The notes beneath the pieces are model-generated. The model was not told the origin of the DNA, ran no database searches, and saw only the letters and a list, made by a program, of their open reading frames with translations. A stretch of DNA of 64,000 nt, taken from the NCBI RefSeq assembly GCF_900113005.1, contig NZ_FONW01000001.1, positions 434,001 to 498,000 on the forward strand. Direction: 5' to 3'. The stretch is from Sunxiuqinia elliptica (lineage in GTDB: Bacteria > Bacteroidota > Bacteroidia > Bacteroidales > Prolixibacteraceae). The translations under genes were made by a program, and so were the position numbers. Positions 19,001-26,568 of the stretch are shown piece by piece; within the stretch, counting starts at the first letter, position 1, and the number at the start of each line of letters is the position of its first letter.

Positions 19001-19286
19001 TGATCTGGCTAATAAGAATATTAATAGTACTTTAATTAGTCGGCAAAACTTAATTTTAAATAAACTTTTAAAGGCTGAAAAGGCTGAGATGGAGCGTGAT
19101 GTAGAGGATGAGCGGGAATCTAAAACCGTGGATGATAGTTTTTATAGTAACCCAATTGAATTTTTTGAGTATAAAAAACAGGAAAAAGAATTTAATGATG
19201 CTATTGAACGAAATAACTATCAGTTACGTAATTTTTACGATCGGAAGTATAAGAACTACATCAACAACCTAAGAGAGGAAAATTGA
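16008..19286 (+). CDS. DUF4175 family membrane protein with long coiled-coil C-terminus
   Basis: 1092 residues. Three membrane segments lie in the first 175 residues (near 25-47, 55-80 and 150-170). A beta-rich central part follows (about 190-490). The C-terminal half is low-complexity coiled coil rich in Q, M, E and K, for example QQLQQMIEQMKQGQSG near residue 940. It matches the large DUF4175-type proteins of Bacteroidota, for which I know no established function. It opens the plus-strand run through uvrC, and its stop codon overlaps the TTG start of the next gene. The coiled-coil arms suggest a structural or scaffolding role in the envelope, which is inference. Confidence 0.8.
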   Translation: MTASYKHLVNNLKTYVRIRSFYQVLRGILLVSALIVSYVIVISLVEFYTYLSVDIRTFLFFLTCFLIVILVGIYVIFPAFRLLGILKPISYEKAAKLIAEHFPEMEDRLLNVIELAQIGEEADEPLVWASIDEKIKRLKVFNFSQAIPFKRLLRPLSFLFGVVILAGILTLFFPGIFKESSRRLIDYDKQFSRPAPFTFHLINESLSVKKGDPLLLEVECSGRQIPEVLYVNIGGSNYLMSQENGVFTYPFEHINNSFSLRFTDLQFFSENYKIKVLPAPIITDYSVEIIPPAYTGLERSKEEMLGDIEVAYGSEIRWIFKTADTDSLYFTADGNRLDAVHDGGQFVLEYRAEKDLKYTVSVSNESFNYPDLLSFNLSVIPDLYPEIQVVQLRDSIDYTRYYFKGRIADDYGFHSLNYELIINQKDSLVALPVVKNLNQQDFYFTFDFKALVGKADVVDYHFAVRDNDYFHSYKEAISESFQFRFPTKEELALADDQNFEGLEQLMEESFQLSQDIQQSIDELRFKSLSENSSDWEKKQLVNEVLNKRNRLEEILEQVQQKNAEMNNLKNSFSEEQAEIVEKQKQIEDLLEDVFNDELKALFEEFKKLAQDFDQSKLNELSDRSKMSMDDLSKQLERNLQMLKRMKVEQEMTDVIQQLQKLGEKEKSNLEQLKDGRNFSEAQEREKNNQVEFQKAVEDLNRTLELNHSLEKPLELDPMEKEQSDINSNYDDIQNSIEQGRKRKSLQQMEENTRALENMAFSLSQMLEMNQQKQRMENIDNLKQILDNLVYISLTQEGLHDEIRQIDDGDPRLSSVRVEQDKLIKQSEVVKDSLYALANRTPEIGNVVTKELLTLELAMNKAVGELEESRMNTALREQQMAITAANNMALFLNEALDNLQKQMAEGMPGDQQCDKPGGNQSQMNMLKDAQQNLKQQLQQMIEQMKQGQSGNMSEQIGQTLAQQEMMQQMIRELMMDSEVGSAAKEQLKQINELLEHNNIDLANKNINSTLISRQNLILNKLLKAEKAEMERDVEDERESKTVDDSFYSNPIEFFEYKKQEKEFNDAIERNNYQLRNFYDRKYKNYINNLREEN

Positions 19287-19702
19287 AAAGAACGCTCAGC
19301 ATACCATCTCATCTTACGTATTTGTATGACGTTGAAAATTTCATACATGCTTTTTTAAACGAGGCAAGATTGCCTGATTTACAACTTGGAGCAATTATGT
19401 TAACAGTTTGCGAATCTGTGAGTAATGCAATCTCCCATGGTAATGGGCATGACATTAATAAGCATGTACAAATACGGGTAGAATGTTCAAAAAGGGAGTT
19501 AAGTTTTGAAATAGAAGACGAAGGGAAGGGGTTTGATTTAGGCCAAGTGCCGGACCCAACCGAGATTAAGAATTTGAAGAATGAGCATGGTAGAGGAATC
19601 TTTATTATTCGAAACTTAGCAGATGATGTTCAGTTTGCGAATAATGGGGCCCTCGTAAAAATTAAATTTAAACTGAGTCGTGAGCATCAATTTTTACTTT
19701 GA
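19283..19702 (+). CDS. ATP-binding protein, anti-sigma-factor kinase-like (HATPase_c fold)
   Basis: 139 residues, starting at TTG 19283 inside the stop of the DUF4175 gene, with AGAGAGGAA just upstream. It is one GHKL ATPase domain: N box CESVSNAISHGNGHD, G1 box DEGKGFDL, and G2 box HGRGIFII. Small stand-alone domains like this (RsbW, SpoIIAB) phosphorylate anti-anti-sigma proteins. No sigma or anti-anti-sigma gene is near, so its partner is unknown. Its 3' end overlaps ybeY by 23 bp. Confidence 0.85.
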   Translation: MKRTLSIPSHLTYLYDVENFIHAFLNEARLPDLQLGAIMLTVCESVSNAISHGNGHDINKHVQIRVECSKRELSFEIEDEGKGFDLGQVPDPTEIKNLKNEHGRGIFIIRNLADDVQFANNGALVKIKFKLSREHQFLL

Positions 19703-20093
19703 AGACATTGAAGAATTTCAATTAGACCAACCGAAAACCATTGAGTGGATCAAGAATTCCATTCGGAAGGAAGGAAAAAACACATCAGAAATCAGCTTTA
19801 TTTTTTGTAGTGATGACTATCTACTGGATATTAATCGGCAGTATTTAGATCACGATTATTACACCGATATCATCACGTTTGACTACGTCGAGGGTGACGA
19901 TGTTTCGGGTGATGTATTCATTAGTATCGATCGGGTTCGTGAAAATGCGGAGACCTTCCAGGTCGGTTTCCAAAACGAGTTAAACCGAATTATCATTCAC
20001 GGTGTTTTACATTTACTAGGTTATAAAGATAAAGAGGCTGATGAGAAGAAAATAATGACCGGGAAGGAAGATTATTATCTTGGTGATTACTAG
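19680..20093 (+). CDS. ybeY: Endoribonuclease/rRNA maturation factor YbeY
   Basis: 137 residues from a GTG start at 19680, overlapping the upstream gene by 23 bp. YbeY is needed for 16S rRNA 3' end processing and ribosome quality control. The zinc motif reads HGVLHLLGYKDKEAD; the first two histidines of H-x3-H are kept, while the usual third histidine of the GYDH form is replaced (YKDK). From memory this variant is usual in Bacteroidota homologues, so it is probably not a defect. Strand DYYTDIITFDY upstream is also typical. mnmG follows after 52 bp. Confidence 0.92.
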   Translation: MSINFYFEDIEEFQLDQPKTIEWIKNSIRKEGKNTSEISFIFCSDDYLLDINRQYLDHDYYTDIITFDYVEGDDVSGDVFISIDRVRENAETFQVGFQNELNRIIIHGVLHLLGYKDKEADEKKIMTGKEDYYLGDY

Positions 20094-20118
20094 TCTTTTC
20101 TGTTTTGTGCTTTTCTAT

Positions 20119-20126
20119 TAATTTTG
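20119..20126 (+). promoter_or_regulatory. Bacteroidota -7 element upstream of mnmG
   Basis: TAATTTTG fits TAnnTTTG and lies 19 bp before the mnmG ATG, implying a leader of about 13 nt. No correctly spaced TTTG -33 element is evident. It suggests that mnmG has its own promoter besides read-through from ybeY. Confidence 0.35.
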
Positions 20127-20145
20127 CCGTCTAAATTTTTTAGAG

Positions 20146-22026
20146 ATGATATTACCATTTTACGATGTGATTGTAGTTGGTGGGGGACATGCTGGTTGTG
20201 AGGCTGCTACTGCAGCAGCCAATTTGGGATCGAAAACCCTCCTCATTACGATGGATATGGGCAAGTATGCGCAGATGTCGTGCAACCCCGCTATTGGCGG
20301 GATTGCAAAGGGACAAATTGTTCGTGAGATTGACGCGTTGGGCGGGCATACCGGTGTCATTGCAGATCGCTCATCGATACAATTTCGGATGTTGAACCGT
20401 TCTAAAGGACCCGCTATGTGGAGTCCAAGAGTGCAGAATGATCGCTTCCGCTTTTCAGAGTATTGGCGAGACATTTTAGAGAATACAGATAATTTGGACC
20501 TTTGGCAGGATGCTGTTATTCATCTTTTGATTGAAGACGGCGTCGTAAAAGGGGTCAAGACCAAGATAGGGGCGGAGTTTCAATCGAAGACCGTGATTTT
20601 GACGAATGGCACGTTTTTGAATGGCTTAATGCATATTGGGCAGTCGAAGATGGAAGGCGGGCGGATCGGCGAATCTGCCAGCTATTTTATCAGTGATCAG
20701 TTAGCTGAGGCCGGCTTTAAAACGGGGCGGCTAAAGACCGGAACTCCTGTTCGGATTGACGGAAGATCCATTGATTTTTCGAAATTGACCGAGCAGAAAG
20801 GGGACGAAGGTCATTATAAGTTTTCCTTTTTACCCGAGGTTAAGACGGAGATGAAACAGCGAAGTTGTTGGATTACTTATACGAGTCCTGAGGTTCATCG
20901 CGAACTTGAAGAGGGTTTTGAGGAGTCGCCAATGTATGATGGGACCATTCAAAGTACAGGGCCTCGCTATTGTCCCAGTATCGAATCTAAGTTGGTTACT
21001 TTTGCCGAAAAGCAGCAACATCAGCTCTTTTTGGAGCCGGAAGGGGAGAAGACACATGAGTATTATTTAAATGGATTTTCGTCGTCTTTACCCTGGCAGG
21101 TTCAATATAAAGCCTTGCTATTAGTACCAGGTTTGGAGAGTGCAAAGATTTTCCGACCCGGGTATGCCATCGAGTATGATTACTTTGATCCAACCCAGTT
21201 GTATCATACGTTGGAAACCAAGTTGATTAAGAACCTCTATTTTGGGGGTCAGATTAATGGTACTACGGGCTATGAAGAGGCAGCAGCTCAAGGAATGGTC
21301 AGCGGAATAAATGCCCATTTAAAGGCCCATAATCAAGCCGAATTTACCTTGGGTAGGGATGAGGCTTACATCGGTGTTTTAATCGATGATTTGGTCACTA
21401 AAGGGGTTGATGAGCCTTATCGGATGTTTACCTCGCGTGCTGAATATCGTATTCTATTGCGGCAAGATGATGCCGACGTTCGATTAACGCCCAAGTCATT
21501 CAAGCTTGGATTAGCGTCCAAAGAGCGGATGGATTTGCTGGAGGAAAAGCTTAAATTGAGAGACTCAATTATCGATTTTGTTTCCAATTTCAGTTTGAAA
21601 CCACAATTCATCAACGATCTTTTAGTGGCTAAAAATACGAGTCCGCTGAAGCAGGGAGTGAAATTAAAAGATGTTATTTCCCGTCCTCAAATTTCGATTT
21701 TTGATGTGATAGAACCCGTGGTTCCGTTTAAGAAAATGCTGGAGGTAATTCCCGAAAATCGGTTCGAAGAGATTGTAGAATCAGCTGAGATTTTGATCAA
21801 GTATTCTGGGTATATTGAGCGTGAAAAGTTGATAGCCGAGAAATTCAAACGCTTGGAGAATATCAATATTGAAGATAAATTTGACTACGAAAAAATCCAC
21901 ACAATTTCGACAGAAGCCCGTCAGAAATTGAGTAAAATAAAACCAAAAACCATTGGGCAGGCGAGCCGGATATCCGGTGTAAATCCGTCCGATATTAACG
22001 TTCTTTTGGTCATGCTTGGCCGTTAA
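20146..22026 (+). CDS. mnmG: tRNA uridine-5-carboxymethylaminomethyl modification enzyme MnmG (GidA)
   Basis: 626 residues, full length. With MnmE it installs the cmnm5 group on the wobble uridine of several tRNAs, using FAD. The FAD-binding motif is VIVVGGGHAGCEAA at residues 9-22. Further family marks are MSCNPAIGGIAKGQ, RTGTPVRIDG-type text (GRLKTGTPVRIDG), QYFGG-type NGTTGYEEAAAQG, and the C-terminal domain ending ASRISGVNPSDINVLLVML. mnmG is often near replication origins. A perfect parS-like palindrome begins directly after its stop codon. Confidence 0.98.
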   Translation: MILPFYDVIVVGGGHAGCEAATAAANLGSKTLLITMDMGKYAQMSCNPAIGGIAKGQIVREIDALGGHTGVIADRSSIQFRMLNRSKGPAMWSPRVQNDRFRFSEYWRDILENTDNLDLWQDAVIHLLIEDGVVKGVKTKIGAEFQSKTVILTNGTFLNGLMHIGQSKMEGGRIGESASYFISDQLAEAGFKTGRLKTGTPVRIDGRSIDFSKLTEQKGDEGHYKFSFLPEVKTEMKQRSCWITYTSPEVHRELEEGFEESPMYDGTIQSTGPRYCPSIESKLVTFAEKQQHQLFLEPEGEKTHEYYLNGFSSSLPWQVQYKALLLVPGLESAKIFRPGYAIEYDYFDPTQLYHTLETKLIKNLYFGGQINGTTGYEEAAAQGMVSGINAHLKAHNQAEFTLGRDEAYIGVLIDDLVTKGVDEPYRMFTSRAEYRILLRQDDADVRLTPKSFKLGLASKERMDLLEEKLKLRDSIIDFVSNFSLKPQFINDLLVAKNTSPLKQGVKLKDVISRPQISIFDVIEPVVPFKKMLEVIPENRFEEIVESAEILIKYSGYIEREKLIAEKFKRLENINIEDKFDYEKIHTISTEARQKLSKIKPKTIGQASRISGVNPSDINVLLVMLGR

Positions 22027-22042
22027 TGTTCCACGTGGAACA
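22027..22042. promoter_or_regulatory. parS-type ParB binding site
   Basis: TGTTCCACGTGGAACA is a perfect 16-bp palindrome that fits the parS consensus TGTTnCACGTGnAACA at every fixed position. parS is bound by ParB, which loads SMC and segregates the origin region. It starts at the first base after the mnmG stop codon and lies in the 33-bp gap before apt. Confidence 0.85.
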
Positions 22043-22059
22043 AAAGATTAAAATCAACT

Positions 22060-22578
22060 ATGAATTTAAAAGAAACCATCCGTGAGATTCCGGATTACCC
22101 GGAAAAAGGAATTAGTTTTAAAGATATTACTACCATGCTGAAGGATTCGGAGGCGTTTAAGGAGGTAGTTAATCAAGTACACGAGAATTTCAGGGATAAG
22201 GGAATTACCAAAATTGTTTCATTGGAATCGAGAGGATTTATTGTCGGTGGGGCAGTGGCGTATTTATTAGATGCCGGTTTTGTTCCGGTACGTAAAAAAG
22301 GCAAGCTGCCTGCCGAAACAGTAACGGAATCTTACGAGTTGGAATATGGATCGGACCAAATTGAAATGCATCTTGATGCCTTGACAGAAGATGATGTTGT
22401 GTTGATTCATGATGATCTTTTAGCAACCGGAGGCACCGCTTTGGCAGCTCTGAATTTGGTTGAAAAAATGAAGGTGAAGAAGGTTTATTTCTCGTTCATT
22501 TGTGACCTGAAATTTATATCCAACGGGAAAAAAGATCAGCTTTCAAAATACGAAACACATACCTTGGTGGAGTATTAA
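22060..22578 (+). CDS. apt: Adenine phosphoribosyltransferase
   Basis: 172 residues. Salvages adenine with PRPP to give AMP. The PRPP-binding loop reads VVLIHDDLLATGGTALAA near residues 120-137 (usually VLIVDDLLATGGT), and the family start IREIPDYPEKGISFKDIT plus KIVSLESRGFIVGGAVAY are complete. It lies 33 bp after mnmG, with the parS site between, and 16 bp before uvrC. Confidence 0.97.
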   Translation: MNLKETIREIPDYPEKGISFKDITTMLKDSEAFKEVVNQVHENFRDKGITKIVSLESRGFIVGGAVAYLLDAGFVPVRKKGKLPAETVTESYELEYGSDQIEMHLDALTEDDVVLIHDDLLATGGTALAALNLVEKMKVKKVYFSFICDLKFISNGKKDQLSKYETHTLVEY

Positions 22579-22594
22579 ACACCCCTTTTGAAAA

Positions 22595-24415
22595 TTGAAA
22601 TACGAAGCAGTAAATAGAAATATTGACGAGCTGAAAAAGCAGGTTTCGGTCTTGCCGGATAAGCCAGGAATTTACCAGTATTTTGATAATACTGGTAAAA
22701 TCATTTACGTGGGGAAGGCTAAAAATTTGAAGAGACGAGTTTCTTCTTATTTCTCAAAAAAACACGAAAATCGAAAAACAGCTTTGCTTGTTCGGGCAAT
22801 TGCCGATATCAAACATCTGGTTGTAGAAACAGAGCAGGATGCCTTGTTGTTGGAAAATAACCTGATAAAAAAATACCAGCCACGGTATAATATTCGGTTG
22901 AAAGATGATAAAACGTATCCTTGGATTGTTATCAAAAATGAACGTTTCCCGCGCGTATTTCAAACCCGAAATGTGATCCGCGATGGTTCGCAATATTTCG
23001 GTCCTTACACCTCGGTTATGACCGTGCGAACCTTGTTGGATTTATTTCGGAAGCTGTACAAATTAAGAACCTGCAAATACAATCTTTCTTCCGAAAATAT
23101 TTCAAATGGAAAGCTGAAGGTTTGTTTGGAGTATCATATCGGAAATTGTCTGGGGCCTTGTGAGGGGTATCAAACGGAGCGAGATTACTTAAAATACATC
23201 GAAGAAATTCGGGATATTTTGAAGGGGAATATTTCCGGAGTAATCAAATATCTTCGAGAAATGATGCATCGTTATGCCGAGGATTTTCAGTTTGAAGAAG
23301 CCAACCAGGTAAAGGAAAAACTCCAGATCTTGGAGAAATTCCAGAACCGGTCGACCGTCGTTAGTTCTACAATTACGGATGTTGATGTGTTTACCATCGA
23401 TGTTGTCGAAAAGGCGGCTTTCGTCAATTACCTAAAAGTAATTAATGGGGCCATTGTGCAAACTTATACCACGGAGATCAAAAAAGCCTTGGATGAAGAT
23501 CGGGAAGAATTGCTTCGCTATGCGATTGTCGATATTCGCCAGAAAATATTTTCGAATGCGCGTGAATTGATTGTTCCTTTTGATCCTGGATTCGAATTGG
23601 AAAATGTCCGCTTTAAAGTGCCGGAACGGGGAGATAAGAAAAAGCTACTGGATCTTTCGGTGCGTAATGCCAAATATTTCCGATTGGAGAAAGAAAAACA
23701 ACAAGCACTATCGAAACCCAAAGATAGTTCCAGGCGAATTTTGGAAACCTTGAAAAAAGACCTTCAATTAAAGGAGCTGCCAAGTCATATTGAGTGTTTC
23801 GATAATTCGAACTTACAGGGAACGCATCCGGTGGCTGCCTGTGTTGTTTTTAAAAACGGAAAGCCGGCCAAGAAAGATTATCGCCATTTTCATGTCAAGA
23901 CAGTTGAAGGTCCCGATGATTTCGCATCGATGCAAGAAATTGTTTTTCGTCGTTACAAACGTTTGTTGGATGAAAAGCAATCCTTACCACAGTTAATTAT
24001 TATTGACGGTGGTAAGGGCCAGCTTGGAATGGCCTTGAATGCGCTAGAGGAATTGGGGTTGCGTGGAAAAATTGCAATTATTGGTATTGCTAAAAAATTG
24101 GAGGAGATTTTTTTTCCGGGGGATTCTGTTCCACTTTATCTCGATAAAAGTTCCGAAAGTTTAAAGCTGATTCAATTTGCCCGGGATGAAGCTCACCGAT
24201 TTGGAATTACGTTTCATCGCAAATTGCGATCAAAAAATTTTATCAAATCTGAACTGGAAGAAATTCCCGGAATCGGGGAGAAGACCATTCAGGTGCTTTT
24301 ACGACGATTTAAAAGCCTTGAGAATTTAAAAAAACAAGCCTACCATACGGTTGCCGAAGAAATAGGCGATTCTAAAGCCGTTAAAATCTTTGACTTTTAC
24401 AAGTTAAAGCGTTGA
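22595..24415 (+). CDS. uvrC: Excinuclease ABC subunit C
   Basis: 606 residues from a TTG start at 22595. UvrC makes both incisions in nucleotide excision repair. The GIY-YIG nuclease is at about residues 20-95 (KPGIYQYFDNTGKIIYVGKA). A cysteine-containing linker (CLEYHIGNCLGPCEGY) and the UVR UvrB-binding helix (EDFQFEEANQVKEKL) follow. The RNase H-like endonuclease covers about 375-540 (HIECFDNSNLQGTHPVA, LIIIDGGKGQL) and a helix-hairpin-helix closes the protein (EEIPGIGEKTIQVLLRRF). It is the last gene of the plus-strand run. The next gene, rsgA, is convergent, with a 64-bp gap. Confidence 0.97.
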   Translation: MKYEAVNRNIDELKKQVSVLPDKPGIYQYFDNTGKIIYVGKAKNLKRRVSSYFSKKHENRKTALLVRAIADIKHLVVETEQDALLLENNLIKKYQPRYNIRLKDDKTYPWIVIKNERFPRVFQTRNVIRDGSQYFGPYTSVMTVRTLLDLFRKLYKLRTCKYNLSSENISNGKLKVCLEYHIGNCLGPCEGYQTERDYLKYIEEIRDILKGNISGVIKYLREMMHRYAEDFQFEEANQVKEKLQILEKFQNRSTVVSSTITDVDVFTIDVVEKAAFVNYLKVINGAIVQTYTTEIKKALDEDREELLRYAIVDIRQKIFSNARELIVPFDPGFELENVRFKVPERGDKKKLLDLSVRNAKYFRLEKEKQQALSKPKDSSRRILETLKKDLQLKELPSHIECFDNSNLQGTHPVAACVVFKNGKPAKKDYRHFHVKTVEGPDDFASMQEIVFRRYKRLLDEKQSLPQLIIIDGGKGQLGMALNALEELGLRGKIAIIGIAKKLEEIFFPGDSVPLYLDKSSESLKLIQFARDEAHRFGITFHRKLRSKNFIKSELEEIPGIGEKTIQVLLRRFKSLENLKKQAYHTVAEEIGDSKAVKIFDFYKLKR

Positions 24416-24479
24416 TGTGTAGTTATTTTTATGGCTTTTTTTATCCCAAAATGATCATCGGTTAAAATCGCCAACTAGA

Positions 24480-25421
24480 TCAATTTCGGTACTTTTCGTC
24501 ATTATCCAGAAGCCCGAGGTAGGAATAGTACCTACTTTCTGCAATTTTTCCCTCATGCACATACTTCTTGACCTCGCAAGCCGGCTCATGCGTGTGAGTG
24601 CAATTGTAGTACTGACAATTTTCGAGCAGCTGAAACATTTCCGGAAAATAATGGGAGATTTCCTCTTTTTCCATATCCAGAACACCGAAGCCTTTTATTC
24701 CAGGAGTATCGATAATAAAACCACCAAAACCGAGTTCAAACATTTCGGAGAAAGTGGTGGTGTGTTTTCCTGTTTGGTGGTAGTCGGAAATTTCACGGGT
24801 TTTTAAATTTAAGTTTGGCTCAATGGTATTAATCAATGTTGATTTTCCAACGCCTGAGTGACCGGCAAAAACATTGGTTTTTCCTTCCATCCAACTTTGA
24901 AGGGTATCCATGCCAACTTTTGTTTTTGTAGATGTTTTCAGACATCGGTAGCCAATACTTTCATAAAGCTCAATTAATTCATCCATCTGTTTGCTTTGCT
25001 CTGGCGAATACCGATCAATTTTGTTAAAGATCAAATGGCAAGGAATACGATAGGCCTCGGCCGAAACCAAAAAGCGATCAATAAAAGTCGTGGTTGTTAC
25101 AGGATAGTTGATGGTAATCACCAGAAAAGCTTGATCAATATTTGACGCGATAATATGTGATTGCTTCGATAGGTTAGGGGACTTACGAATAATGTAATTT
25201 TTTCGATCTACAATTTTCGTAATTAAACCCGTTTGGATAGTTTGGAGCTCTTCCGATTCGTTAATTCTGAATTCAACATGATCGCCTACGGCAATCGGGT
25301 TGGTACTTCTAATTCCTTTTAAACGAAAATTACCTTTTATTTTGCAGTCAATTTTCTTGCCCGCTTCGGTTTGTACAGTGTACCAACTTCCGGTTGATTT
25401 TATAACGATTCCTTTATTCAA
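24480..25421 (-). CDS. rsgA: Ribosome small subunit-dependent GTPase A
   Basis: 313 residues. RsgA is a circularly permuted GTPase that checks late 30S subunit maturation. An N-terminal OB fold (about 1-70) precedes the GTPase with G4 (IFNKIDRY) before G1 (FAGHSGVGKSTLIN) and G3 (DTPG). The C-terminal zinc region has ENCQYYNCTHTHEPACEVK with the expected Cys/His ligands. It diverges from xth, 72 bp away. Although on the minus strand, its plus-strand sequence shows G equal to or above C in most lines I counted, unlike minus-strand genes left of 15.5 kb. Confidence 0.96.
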   Translation of the reverse strand: MNKGIVIKSTGSWYTVQTEAGKKIDCKIKGNFRLKGIRSTNPIAVGDHVEFRINESEELQTIQTGLITKIVDRKNYIIRKSPNLSKQSHIIASNIDQAFLVITINYPVTTTTFIDRFLVSAEAYRIPCHLIFNKIDRYSPEQSKQMDELIELYESIGYRCLKTSTKTKVGMDTLQSWMEGKTNVFAGHSGVGKSTLINTIEPNLNLKTREISDYHQTGKHTTTFSEMFELGFGGFIIDTPGIKGFGVLDMEKEEISHYFPEMFQLLENCQYYNCTHTHEPACEVKKYVHEGKIAESRYYSYLGLLDNDEKYRN

Positions 25422-25493
25422 TTGCTAGTCTTTTTTTATGATGAAGAATACTTATCTTTCGGTCTGTTTTGAAAATCAAAAGTAAAAAAAATA

Positions 25494-26261
25494 GTGAAAC
25501 GTATTTTAAGCTATAATGTTAATGGTATTCGTGCAGCCATTAAAAAAGGTTTCATGGACTGGTTGGTTGACGAAAATCCTGATGTTGTGTGTATTCAGGA
25601 AACAAAAGCTCAACCAGGAGAAATGAGTGAAGATGAGTTTGCCAATTTAGGCTATCATATTTACGCCCATTCAGCAGAAAAGAAAGGGTATAGTGGTGTG
25701 GCTATTTTGACGAAAGAAAAGCCGGACCAAGTGGTTTATGGAATGAATAATCCGAAGTATGATGCTGAGGGAAGGGTGATACGAGCTGATTTCGGCGATT
25801 TAACGGTGATTAGTGTGTATTTCCCCTCTGGAACCACAGGAGGGCCAAGACAGGTCTTTAAAATGGATTTTCTGGCTGATTTCCATGCTTGGCTGAACGA
25901 ACTGCGCAAGGAACGGCCTAATTTGGTGATTTCTGGCGATTATAATATTTGTCGTTTGTGGATTGATATTCATAATCCGGAAAAACAGCAAAAGACATCG
26001 GGCTTTTTACCTGAAGAGCGGGAGTGGTTTCAGCAATTTGTGGATGATGGTTACTGTGATAGCTTCAGAGAAGTGGTGACCGAGCCGCATCATTATTCGT
26101 GGTGGAGTTACCGTGCTGGGTCGAGAGCACGCAATAAAGGCTGGCGAATTGATTATCACTTATTGAGTGAGCCTCTAAAAAAGAAGGTGAAAGATGCAGG
26201 GATTCTTTCTGAAGTTGTCCATTCAGATCATTGCCCGGTATGGGTTGAACTGAATGACTAA
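25494..26261 (+). CDS. xth: Exodeoxyribonuclease III
   Basis: 255 residues from a GTG start at 25494. ExoIII/AP endonuclease of base excision repair, acting at abasic sites and on 3' ends. Active-site motifs of the EEP superfamily: LSYNVNGIRA, the metal-binding Glu in CIQETKAQ, VISGDYNICRLWIDIHNP, SWWSYRAGSRARNKGWRIDYHL and the catalytic HSDHCPVWVEL. The stretch after GDYN reads ICRLW where homologues usually have an A/C-H-x-x-I type sequence; the catalytic residues are not affected. A parS-like site and a strong terminator follow. Confidence 0.94.
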   Translation: MKRILSYNVNGIRAAIKKGFMDWLVDENPDVVCIQETKAQPGEMSEDEFANLGYHIYAHSAEKKGYSGVAILTKEKPDQVVYGMNNPKYDAEGRVIRADFGDLTVISVYFPSGTTGGPRQVFKMDFLADFHAWLNELRKERPNLVISGDYNICRLWIDIHNPEKQQKTSGFLPEEREWFQQFVDDGYCDSFREVVTEPHHYSWWSYRAGSRARNKGWRIDYHLLSEPLKKKVKDAGILSEVVHSDHCPVWVELND

Positions 26262-26268
26262 ACGGACA

Positions 26269-26284
26269 TGTTTCACGTGGAAAA
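26269..26284. promoter_or_regulatory. Second parS-like site
   Basis: TGTTTCACGTGGAAAA keeps the CACGTG core and the TGTTnCACGTGnAA part of parS; only the fifteenth base departs from the consensus. It lies 8 bp after the xth stop, 4.2 kb from the perfect parS site at 22027, in the same origin-proximal region. Confidence 0.6.
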
Positions 26285-26327
26285 GGCAGTGAAAAGCGGT
26301 TTAATTGACGCTTCTCACTGCCTTTTT
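26285..26327. terminator. Bidirectional intrinsic terminator between xth and a lipoprotein gene
   Basis: GGCAGTGAAAAGCG (26285-26298) pairs with CGCTTCTCACTGCC (26309-26322) with one mismatch, followed by five T. On the opposite strand the hairpin is followed by TTTT from the AAAA at 26281. It sits between convergent genes and can serve both. Confidence 0.85.
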
Positions 26328-26328
26328 A

Positions 26329-26568
26329 TTAGTTGTTGCAAGGTTTATAAATGGCACCTGTAGCGAAGTCTACAATAGCTCCGGGCCAGAACAACAAGAC
26401 ATCGGCAATTAGGGCTACTGCACGGATCTCTCGGGTTGGTTCACCTGGAGAAGGCTTGGTGCGTTGACATTCAGAAACAGGACCTCCAAATACAGTTGCG
26501 CAAGAAGGTAAGATGGTGATTGCAGCTATTAAGGCAATAGCGAGCTTTACAGACAATTTTTTTTTCAT
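26329..26568 (-). CDS. Small lipoprotein, YceK/YidQ-like
   Basis: 79 residues. Signal peptide with lipobox ILPSCATVFGG; after the cysteine come a short charged part and a hydrophobic segment, VALIADVLLFWPGAIVDFATGAIYKPC. The size and the pattern of a C-terminal hydrophobic stretch with PGAIVDFATGAIYKP resemble the YceK/YidQ type of small outer membrane lipoproteins, for which no clear function is established. Its start overlaps the stop of the RDD gene upstream by 4 bp, so the pair is translationally coupled. Confidence 0.75.
   Translation of the reverse strand: MKKKLSVKLAIALIAAITILPSCATVFGGPVSECQRTKPSPGEPTREIRAVALIADVLLFWPGAIVDFATGAIYKPCNN

Noticed and set aside
19680-20093. ybeY as a broken gene because the third zinc-site histidine is missing
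   Set aside because: From memory the YKDK variant is usual in Bacteroidota YbeY; the rest of the protein is intact.
24455-24685. Alternative frame at the rsgA 3' end as a frameshift
   Set aside because: The rsgA frame is complete through its zinc motif and has normal length; the other frame is a shadow.
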